Positions 1 to 5,315 of a stretch of DNA of 5,315 nucleotides are shown piece by piece. The stretch's first letter is position 1. Every line of letters begins with the position of its first letter. The notes under the pieces were generated by a model. The model worked only from the letters and a program-made list of their open reading frames with translations, had not been told where the DNA came from and ran no database searches. A program made the position numbers and the translations under genes. Source of the DNA: Phycisphaeraceae bacterium. Its GTDB lineage: Bacteria > Planctomycetota > Phycisphaerae > Phycisphaerales > Phycisphaeraceae. The DNA is taken from positions 1-5,315 of the forward strand of contig JADZCW010000182.1 of NCBI GenBank assembly GCA_020851395.1, written 5' to 3'.

Positions 1-317
1 ACGGGGGGGAGTACGATCCGGGTCAGGAGGTCATTGACCGGGGGGCGATCGTGATCGACCAGCCCAAGCACGAGGTGCGGGTGGAAGGCCGGCCGGTGAC
101 GCTGACGGCGACGGAGTTCCGGCTGCTGACGCTTCTGGCGGGGCGGCCGGGGCGGGTGTTCACGCGGTCGCAGATCATCCAGGCGGTGCACGGGGGGATG
201 GCGGCGGTGACGGACCGGTCGGTGGACGTGCAGGTGGTGACGCTGCGACGGAAGCTGGGGGAGCAGGCGGAGGTGGTCGAGACGGTGCGGGGTGTGGGGT
301 ATCGGTTCCGGGAGTAA
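1..317 (+). CDS. phoB: PhoB-type response regulator, C-terminal DNA-binding domain (5' truncated)
   Basis: This is the 3' end of an OmpR/PhoB-family response regulator. The first complete codon in the window is at base 3, and 104 residues precede the TAA at 315-317. The receiver domain with its phosphorylated Asp lies upstream and is not visible. What is visible is a complete winged-helix effector domain: LTATEFRLLTLLAG (from base 102) is the classic first helix, FTRSQIIQAV follows, TDRSVDVQVVTLRRKLGE (from base 210) is the recognition-helix region with the typical R-S-V-D-V and L-R-x-K-L pattern, and VRGVGYRFRE (285-314) is the terminal wing hairpin. In this family the domain binds tandem direct repeats as a head-to-tail dimer. 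The name phoB rests on the adjacent phoR and pst genes; the domain alone would fit any OmpR-type regulator. It lies 33 bp from phoR in the same reading frame, so the two are very probably co-transcribed. Confidence 0.85.
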   Translation, partial: GGEYDPGQEVIDRGAIVIDQPKHEVRVEGRPVTLTATEFRLLTLLAGRPGRVFTRSQIIQAVHGGMAAVTDRSVDVQVVTLRRKLGEQAEVVETVRGVGYRFRE

Positions 318-334
318 GATGCCGGGCGGGGCCT

Positions 335-339
335 AGGAG
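335..339 (+). promoter_or_regulatory. Ribosome binding site of phoR
   Basis: AGGAG lies 11 nt before the ATG at 351, slightly longer than ideal spacing. It supports this ATG, which is also the only usable start between the in-frame TAA at 315-317 and the membrane helix. Confidence 0.55.
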
Positions 340-350
340 TCTGCCCGGGC

Positions 351-1727
351 ATGTCGGACGACGCATGGTGGTTGCCTCTGGTGCTGTTGTCGGCCCTGCT
401 GGCGCTGTTGCTGGGCGGGACGTTGCTGCATGCGCTGATCGTGCGACGGGGGTTAGCCAAGTTGCGGTCGCAGACGGAGCGTCTGGCGGGGGGGGATTTG
501 GCGGAGGAGCTGGACATCTCGTCGCCGCCGAGCGTGGCCGAGGCGGCGTCGGCGATCAACCGGCTGGCGCGTCAGCATGAGCAGCGGCTGCGGACGGTGA
601 TCGAGCACCGCAACGAACTCGACGCGGTGCTCGGGAGCATGGTCGAGAGCGTGATCGCCATCGACCCCAACGAGCGGGTGATCAGCCTCAACCCGGCGGG
701 GGCGAAGCTGCTGGGGGTGGACCCGGCGCGGGCGCAGGGGCGGAGCATCCAGGAGCTCTTGAGGAATCGGGCGTTGTCGGAATTCGTGGCCGCGGCGCTG
801 GGGAGCGCTTCACCGGTGCAGCGGCACATGGTGCTGCCGACGGCGGTCGGGACGGCTGGCGCGGGGCCGCAGGGCGATCCGGCGGCGGGCGAGGGGCGGC
901 ACGAGGACCCGGCGGTGGCGGGGGTGAATGAGACGGGCGAGCGGGCGCTGCAGGCGCTCGGCACGGTGCTGCGTGACGCTCAGGGGAAGCGGATCGGGGC
1001 GGTGGTGGTGCTGCACGACGTGACGCGGTTGCAGCGGCTCGAGACGATTCAGCGGGACTTCGTGGCCAACGTGTCGCATGAGTTGCGCACGCCGATCGCG
1101 ACCATCAAGACGGCGCTCGAGACGATCCTCGACGACGAGAGAGCGTCGGCGGAGGACCGGCGGCGGTTCATGGAGATCGCGGCGAGGCAGTCGCGGCGGC
1201 TCGAGTCGATCATCGAGGACTTGCTGAGCCTGTCGCGGATCGAACAGGACGCGGAGCGCGGGCGGATCGAGCTGAGCAAGGGGCCGTTGTCGCCGGTGCT
1301 GTCCGACGCACGCGAGGCCTGCCGGGTGCGGGCGCAGGCGAGGCAGATCACGATCGAGACGAGCTGTCCGCCGGACTTGCAGAGCCGGTTCAATGCGCAG
1401 CTGCTGGGCCAGGCGGTGATCAACCTGATGGACAACGCGATCAAGTTCAGCCCGCCGGGCAGCGCGGTGGAAGCGCGGGCGGTGGTCGAGCCGCGGGAAG
1501 TGGTGATCGAGGTGCAGGACGTGGGGCCGGGGATCGAGGCGATGCACCTGCCGCGCCTGTTCGAGCGGTTCTACCGGACGGACAAGGCACGCAGCCGGGA
1601 GGCGGGGGGGACGGGGCTGGGGTTGGCGATCGTCAAGCACATCGCGCAGGCGCACAGCGGACGAGTTTCGGTGCAGAGCGCGGTGGGGCGGGGCAGCACA
1701 TTCAGGATTCATTTGCCTCGTGTGTGA
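351..1727 (+). CDS. phoR: PhoR-type phosphate-regulon sensor histidine kinase
   Basis: A membrane-bound sensor kinase of 458 residues that should autophosphorylate on His and pass the phosphate to the PhoB-type regulator encoded just upstream. Residues 1-5 are acidic (MSDDA). They are followed by one hydrophobic helix (about 6-31) and then basic residues (RRGLAKLR), predicting N-out/C-in topology with essentially no periplasmic domain. Residues 32-82 look HAMP-like (GGDL, then a second amphipathic helix). A PAS domain spans about 85-228, interrupted at 163-200 by a Gly/Ala/Pro/Glu-rich insertion. The HisKA H-box is FVANVSHELRTP with phosphoacceptor His243. The HATPase_c domain has the N-box QAVINLMDNAIKFSP (354-368), the G1 box DVGPGI (390-395), the F-box LFERFYR (403-409) and the G2 box GGTGLGLAIVKHI (419-431). 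All catalytic motifs are intact. The gene ends in tandem stops TGATGA (1725-1730). The PhoR assignment comes from domain order and neighbours. A sensor lacking a ligand-binding periplasmic domain fits PhoR, which in E. coli senses phosphate status through PstSCAB and PhoU. Confidence 0.9.
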   Translation: MSDDAWWLPLVLLSALLALLLGGTLLHALIVRRGLAKLRSQTERLAGGDLAEELDISSPPSVAEAASAINRLARQHEQRLRTVIEHRNELDAVLGSMVESVIAIDPNERVISLNPAGAKLLGVDPARAQGRSIQELLRNRALSEFVAAALGSASPVQRHMVLPTAVGTAGAGPQGDPAAGEGRHEDPAVAGVNETGERALQALGTVLRDAQGKRIGAVVVLHDVTRLQRLETIQRDFVANVSHELRTPIATIKTALETILDDERASAEDRRRFMEIAARQSRRLESIIEDLLSLSRIEQDAERGRIELSKGPLSPVLSDAREACRVRAQARQITIETSCPPDLQSRFNAQLLGQAVINLMDNAIKFSPPGSAVEARAVVEPREVVIEVQDVGPGIEAMHLPRLFERFYRTDKARSREAGGTGLGLAIVKHIAQAHSGRVSVQSAVGRGSTFRIHLPRV

Positions 1728-1759
1728 TGATCGTTATAGAGGGGGCGAGGATGCGGTTT

Positions 1760-1777
1760 GCTAACCCGACGCTAACA
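1760..1777 (+). promoter_or_regulatory. Putative Pho box (PhoB operator) upstream of pstS
   Basis: Two direct repeats, GCTAACC (1760-1766) and GCTAACA (1771-1777), are separated by 4 bp and match at six of seven positions. This 7-4-7 layout with 11-bp period is the architecture of the E. coli Pho box (CTGTCAT-N4-CTGTCAC type). The core CTAAC resembles the TTAAC/CTTAAC cores of Bacillus and cyanobacterial PhoP/PhoB sites more than the enteric CTGTCA. It lies between phoR and pstS, about 65 bp before the pstS start, next to a PhoB-type regulator gene. The repeat is seen directly; its role is inferred. Confidence 0.6.
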
Positions 1778-1786
1778 ATCTCCGGC

Positions 1787-1792
1787 TAGCCT
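1787..1792 (+). promoter_or_regulatory. Possible -10 element of the pstS promoter
   Basis: TAGCCT keeps the three most conserved -10 positions (T, A and final T). It begins 9 nt after the end of the putative Pho box, close to the spacing at PhoB-activated promoters, where the Pho box replaces the -35. Transcription would start near 1799 and give a leader of roughly 40 nt. The hexamer is weak and also overlaps the 8-bp palindrome GGCTAGCC (1784-1791), so the call is tentative. Confidence 0.3.
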
Positions 1793-1828
1793 TTCGGTCG
1801 AAGACGGAGCGAGCACTTCACTGACATT

Positions 1829-1835
1829 GAGGGAG
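1829..1835 (+). promoter_or_regulatory. Ribosome binding site of pstS
   Basis: GAGGGAG sits 6 nt before the ATG at 1842 and decides the start. It directly abuts the in-frame ATG at 1836 and overlaps an in-frame TTG at 1827, which argues against both. It is 18 nt from the ATG at 1854, which is too far. Confidence 0.7.
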
Positions 1836-1841
1836 ATGCAG

Positions 1842-2828
1842 ATGATCAGAGAGATGTTTCGCTGCGCTCTGGTCGTTGCGGTGGCGATGATGGCCCCGAC
1901 GACCTGGGCTCAGATGGTGGTGGACCCGGAGCTGCCCGAGTACACGCCGACGGAAGGGGTGTCGGGGTCGATCAAGAGCGTCGGTTCGGACACGATGAAC
2001 AACATGATGACGCTCTGGGCGGAGGAGTTCCGCAAGTTCTACCCGAACGTGTCGGTGTCGATCGAGGGCAAGGGTTCGTCGACGGCGCCCCCGGCGTTGA
2101 TCGCGGGGACGTCCAACTTCGGGCCGATGAGCCGGCCCATGAAGGACAAGGAGAGCGATGAGTTCGAGGCGAAGTACGGGTACAAGCCCACGGCGTTGCC
2201 TGGCGCCATCGACATGATCGCGGTGTACGTGCACAAGGACAACCCGATCCAGGGGCTGGTGCTGCCGCAGGTCGACGCGATCTTCTCGAGCACGCGTTCG
2301 CTGGGGTATCCCAAGGACGTGACGCGGTGGGGGGACCTGGGGCTCGAGGGGGACTGGGCCAACGCTCCGATCGGGCTGTATGGTCGCAACGCGGCGTCGG
2401 GGACGTACGGGTACTTCAAGGAGCATGCGTTGGGCAAGGGGGATTTTAAGAGCAGCGTGAAGGAGCAGCCGGGCAGTTCGTCGGTGGTGCAGGGAGTGGC
2501 GACGGACCGGTTCGCGATCGGGTACAGCGGGATCGGGTACATGACGGCGGACGTGCGTGCGGTGCCGCTGGCGATGGACGAGGGGGGTTCGTTCGTCGAG
2601 GCGACGGCGGCCAACGCGTACAGCGGGGATTATCCGCTGGCGAGGTTTCTTTATGTGATGATCAATCACAAGCCGCAGACGGAGCTGGACCCGCTGCGGA
2701 GGGAGTTTGTGCGGTACATTTACAGCAAGCAGGGCCAGCAGGCGGTGGTGCGGGTGGGGGACCTGCCGGTGAGCGCGGCGGTGGCGCGTCAGGCGCTGCA
2801 GTCGATCGGGATCGAGCCTGGATTCTAA
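1842..2828 (+). CDS. pstS: Phosphate ABC transporter, periplasmic phosphate-binding protein PstS
   Basis: A 328-residue secreted protein that binds inorganic phosphate and delivers it to the PstC/PstA channel. The ATG at 1842 is chosen from the Shine-Dalgarno spacing. It gives a Sec signal peptide with a basic n-region (MIREMFR), a hydrophobic core (about 8-18) and probable cleavage after Ala23 (TTWA|QMVV); there is no lipobox, so it should be free in the periplasm. Motifs of the PstS-type phosphate-binding fold are GSDTM (48-52), GKGSSTAPPALIAGTSNFGP (76-95), SRPMK (97-101), DWANAPIGLYGRNAASGTYG (171-190, with the R-x3-S-G-T phosphate loop at 182-188), IGYSGIGY (226-233) and YPLARFLYV (264-272). 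The segment around GPMSRPMK differs from the GASDAP segment of E. coli PstS, whose Asp contacts phosphate, and matches the Pseudomonas-like branch as I recall it. The length fits the family. It is preceded by a putative Pho box and followed after 5 nt by pstC. Confidence 0.94.
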   Translation: MIREMFRCALVVAVAMMAPTTWAQMVVDPELPEYTPTEGVSGSIKSVGSDTMNNMMTLWAEEFRKFYPNVSVSIEGKGSSTAPPALIAGTSNFGPMSRPMKDKESDEFEAKYGYKPTALPGAIDMIAVYVHKDNPIQGLVLPQVDAIFSSTRSLGYPKDVTRWGDLGLEGDWANAPIGLYGRNAASGTYGYFKEHALGKGDFKSSVKEQPGSSSVVQGVATDRFAIGYSGIGYMTADVRAVPLAMDEGGSFVEATAANAYSGDYPLARFLYVMINHKPQTELDPLRREFVRYIYSKQGQQAVVRVGDLPVSAAVARQALQSIGIEPGF

Positions 2829-2833
2829 GCGGG

Positions 2834-5315
2834 ATGGAAACACCCACGGCCAGAACGCACGCACGGCCCCGACGCGGGCGGACGCGCACCGGCGTCCGTC
2901 TGGCGGACGTGGCGGCGCGTTGGGTGATCACCGTCGGCGGCGTCGGGACGATCGCGGCGGTGTGCACGGTGTTCTTCTTCCTGCTGTGGGAGGTCTGGCC
3001 GTTGCTGGCCGGGACGTCGCTGCGGCCCAAGGCGAGCTATGTGCCCCCGCAGGAACTGGTCGGGCAGGGGGCGGTGAGGCTGGTCGTCGATGAGTATCAG
3101 ACGATGGGGCTGGCGGTCGAGCCCGACGGGCGGTGGACGAGTTTCGCGCTGCGGGATGGGAAGGTGCTCGGGCATGGGGCGCTGATCGAGGGCGGGCCGG
3201 ACTCGTCCCAACCGGGAGCGAGCATCACGGCGGTGGCGCTGGCCGGGACGGGTGGCGGCGCGGTGGCGGGGCTGAGCGATGGTTCGATCCGGCTGGGGAA
3301 GGTGGGGTTTGTGTCGAGCTTCCTGGCGTCGGCCGACGTGCCGGCGGAACTGGCGGACCTGCCGGTGGGCGAGACGGCGGTGCTTGACGGGGGGGTCGTC
3401 GAGAGGACGCCCGAGGGGCAGCACCGGCTCAAGAAGCTGTCGATCACGTTCAGTGATCCGGTGCAGGTCGAGTCCTCGGCGGCGGTGGTGATGCTCGACT
3501 ACGTCACCCGGCCGACGGGGCCGATGGTGGCGTTGATGACGGCCGACGGACGCGTGGCAGTCGAGGCCCTGCGCGAGAAGCGCGACCTGATGGCGGGCAA
3601 GACGACGTATCAGGTGACACGCGCCGAGCTGCCGGCGCTGCCGGGGGATTTTGCGGGCGAAAGGCCGCTGTTCCTGGGGCTGACGGGTCTGGGCGACAAC
3701 CTGCTCTTGGTCTGGGCGGACGGCCGGATGCTGCGTTATGACGTGCGCTCGCTGAGCGGTCCGAGGCTGGTGGAGAAGAGCAATCTGCTGGCGTACCCCG
3801 GGGCGGTGGCGGGGACCCGGATCACGGCGGTGCGGTTCGAGCTGGGGCGGACGACGCTGATGGTCGGTGATGGGACGGGGAGGATCCACGGGTGGTTCCT
3901 GGTCGAGACGCCGCAGAACAGCGACGGCGACCGGCACGCGATGACGCTGACGCGGCGGCTGGCGGAGGCTGGGCCGGCGGTGACGGCGTTGGCGATCTCG
4001 GCGCGGCAGCGGATCGTGGCGGCGGGGTTTGCCGACGGGTCGGTGCGGATCATCCAGGGGACGACGGGCGAGACGCTGGCGCGCGGCGTGGTCGGCGATG
4101 GGAAGCAGGCTCACGCGGCCGTGGCGGCGATGGTGATCAGCCCGAAGGACGATGGGCTGCTGGCGCTGGCGCGGTCCGGTCATGATGGGGCGGATAGCGC
4201 GACGATGCAGCGGTGGTCGCTGCAGGTGACGCACCCGGAGGCGACGCTGCGGTCGCTCTTCGGGGCGGTGTGGTATGAGAAGTACGACAAGCCCGGGCAC
4301 ATCTGGCAGTCGTCGGCGGGGACGGACGACGCGGAGCCGAAGCTGGGGATGATGCCGCTGGTCTTCGGGACGCTCAAGGCGACGTTCTACTCGATGCTGT
4401 TCGCGGTGCCGTTGGCGCTCTTGGCGGCGGTGTACACGAGCGAGTTCCTGCACCCGAACGTGCGGGCGCGGATCAAGCCGACGATCGAGCTGATGGCGAG
4501 CCTGCCGAGCGTGGTGCTGGGGTTCCTGGCGGCGCTGGTGATCGCGCCGTACGCCGAGAGGATGCTGCCGACGCTGCTGGCGGCGGGGGTGCTGGCGCCG
4601 GTGACATTGGTGGTGGCGTCGTGTCTGTGGCAGATGCTGCCGCACGGGGTGATGATGCGGCTTCCGGGGGCGGAGAGCTGGCGGTTTGGGATGATCTGTC
4701 TGACGCTGCCGGTGGCGGTGGCGATGTCGGCGGCGGCGGGGCCGGTGGTCGAGCGGATGCTGTTCGGTGGGAACATCCGGCTGTGGCTCGACGGGCAGGG
4801 GGGAACGGGGCTGGGCGGGTGGGTGGTGCTGCTGCTGCCGGGGGTCGGGGTGTTGTCGGCGTTGGGGGTGGGGTGGCTGGTCAATCCGTGGATCCGGCAC
4901 CTGCCGTCGGACTGGGACCGGTCGCGGTGCGCGATGGCCAACGGGGGGAAGGTGCTGGCGATCCTGGTGCTGGCGGGGGTGGCGACGCTGCTGGCGGCGT
5001 GGTGCCTGACGGCGGCGGGGCTGGACCCGCGCGGGCCCTGGGTGATCGGGCCGGTGGACTGGTCGCTGGCGCAGACGTACGTGCAGCGGAACGCGCTGAT
5101 CGTGGGGTTCGTGATGGGGTTCGCCATCATCCCGATCATCTACACGATCGCGGACGATGCGCTGACGGCCGTGCCGGAGCATTTGCGGTCGGCGTCGCTG
5201 GGGGCGGGGGCGACGCCGTGGCAGACGACGGTGCGGATCATCATCCCGACGGCGACGAGCGGGCTGTTCAGCGCGATCATGGTGGGGTTAGGTCGGGCGG
5301 TGGGCGAGACAATGA
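2834..5315 (+). CDS. pstC: Phosphate ABC transporter permease PstC, long form with periplasmic propeller-like domain (3' truncated)
   Basis: One open frame from the ATG at 2834 to the window end gives 827 residues with no stop, so the C-terminus is missing. By homology it is the inner-membrane channel subunit that pairs with PstA and PstB to import phosphate from PstS. An Arg-rich cytoplasmic N-terminus (1-29) precedes TM1 (about 30-58). Residues about 60-505 are hydrophilic with repeated blade-like motifs (GLSDGSIRLGKV, VWADGRMLRYDV, VGDGTGRIHGWFLV, FADGSVRIIQGTTGETL), suggesting a beta-propeller in the periplasm. The permease core starts near 506: GTLKATFYSMLFAVPLALL, then LPSVVLG (557-563), NALIVGFVMGFAIIPIIYT (753-771), the cytoplasmic EAA-type loop LRSASLGAGATPWQTTVRII (784-803) and GLGRAVGETM (818-827), the hallmark end of the PstC core. 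E. coli PstC has about 319 residues, so this is far longer; a long PstC is known in Pseudomonas. No strong Shine-Dalgarno precedes the start, and the 5-nt gap suggests translational coupling to pstS. Confidence 0.9.
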   Translation, partial: METPTARTHARPRRGRTRTGVRLADVAARWVITVGGVGTIAAVCTVFFFLLWEVWPLLAGTSLRPKASYVPPQELVGQGAVRLVVDEYQTMGLAVEPDGRWTSFALRDGKVLGHGALIEGGPDSSQPGASITAVALAGTGGGAVAGLSDGSIRLGKVGFVSSFLASADVPAELADLPVGETAVLDGGVVERTPEGQHRLKKLSITFSDPVQVESSAAVVMLDYVTRPTGPMVALMTADGRVAVEALREKRDLMAGKTTYQVTRAELPALPGDFAGERPLFLGLTGLGDNLLLVWADGRMLRYDVRSLSGPRLVEKSNLLAYPGAVAGTRITAVRFELGRTTLMVGDGTGRIHGWFLVETPQNSDGDRHAMTLTRRLAEAGPAVTALAISARQRIVAAGFADGSVRIIQGTTGETLARGVVGDGKQAHAAVAAMVISPKDDGLLALARSGHDGADSATMQRWSLQVTHPEATLRSLFGAVWYEKYDKPGHIWQSSAGTDDAEPKLGMMPLVFGTLKATFYSMLFAVPLALLAAVYTSEFLHPNVRARIKPTIELMASLPSVVLGFLAALVIAPYAERMLPTLLAAGVLAPVTLVVASCLWQMLPHGVMMRLPGAESWRFGMICLTLPVAVAMSAAAGPVVERMLFGGNIRLWLDGQGGTGLGGWVVLLLPGVGVLSALGVGWLVNPWIRHLPSDWDRSRCAMANGGKVLAILVLAGVATLLAAWCLTAAGLDPRGPWVIGPVDWSLAQTYVQRNALIVGFVMGFAIIPIIYTIADDALTAVPEHLRSASLGAGATPWQTTVRIIIPTATSGLFSAIMVGLGRAVGETM

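Noticed and set aside
451..458. GGTTAGCC in phoR, resembling one reversed Pho-box half site
   Set aside because: A single copy inside coding sequence, without a second repeat 11 bp away.
810..1712. Minus-strand open frame opposite phoR
   Set aside because: Low-complexity Arg/His/Pro/Leu-rich product opposite an intact histidine kinase; a shadow frame.
1735..1740. TATAGA just after the phoR stop as a -10 element
   Set aside because: It lies upstream of the Pho box with no credible -35 at the right distance in the coding end of phoR.
1780..1809. Inverted repeat CTCCG/CGGAG with an inner CTTT/GAAG stem, a possible phoR terminator or leader hairpin
   Set aside because: The stems are short, the internal loop is lopsided and no T-run follows, so it is not a convincing intrinsic terminator. 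It may be chance.
1827..1841. Upstream TTG (1827) or ATG (1836) as the pstS start
   Set aside because: The Shine-Dalgarno GAGGGAG (1829-1835) overlaps the TTG and abuts the ATG at 1836. The ATG at 1842 has the correct 6-nt spacing and leaves a normal signal peptide.
1842..1865. Cys near the PstS N-terminus as a lipoprotein site
   Set aside because: Cys8 lies before the hydrophobic core, with no preceding L-x-[AG] lipobox.
1818..2864. Minus-strand open frame opposite pstS
   Set aside because: Arg/His-rich shadow of a clear PstS gene; no ribosome binding site or family motifs.
2825..5182. Very long open frame on the minus strand opposite pstC
   Set aside because: Its translation is dominated by Arg, His, Pro and Gln with no recognisable domain, as expected for the complement of GC-rich coding sequence. 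The plus strand encodes a clear PstC.

Overview
The window is a very GC-rich, compact stretch of a bacterial chromosome with every gene on the + strand. It carries the phosphate-starvation control and high-affinity uptake locus in the order phoB (3' end only), phoR, pstS, pstC (5' part only). The PstS sequence and the oversized PstC resemble the long-PstC type of Pst system known from Pseudomonas and other gammaproteobacteria rather than the short E. coli type. Codon use is strongly biased to G-ending codons (GGG, GCG, GTG, CTG, CGG). Together with the additions to PstC this suggests a high-GC lineage outside the enterics, possibly Planctomycetota/Phycisphaerae, but this is a low-confidence inference from composition and memory of families.

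Layout: 1-317 is the C-terminal winged-helix domain of an OmpR/PhoB-type response regulator. After a 33-bp gap, 351-1727 encodes a PhoR-type histidine kinase with one membrane helix, a HAMP-like linker, a PAS domain, and HisKA and HATPase_c domains. The 114-bp gap that follows (1728-1841) is the only real intergenic region. It contains a two-copy 7-bp direct repeat with 11-bp periodicity (GCTAACC-N4-GCTAACA), which is the geometry of a Pho box, followed by a plausible -10 element and a good Shine-Dalgarno. The region 1842-2828 encodes the secreted phosphate-binding protein PstS. Five bases later pstC starts at 2834 and runs off the window end without a stop.

Working model: under phosphate limitation PhoR phosphorylates PhoB, and PhoB binds the direct repeat upstream of pstS to switch on the pst genes. 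PstS captures periplasmic phosphate and hands it to the membrane channel formed by PstC, with PstA and PstB expected downstream. The most unusual part is PstC. It has about 450 residues of apparently periplasmic, beta-propeller-like sequence between its first membrane helix and the permease core, and a long hydrophobic insertion inside the permease core. I see no mobile element, CRISPR array or RNA gene.
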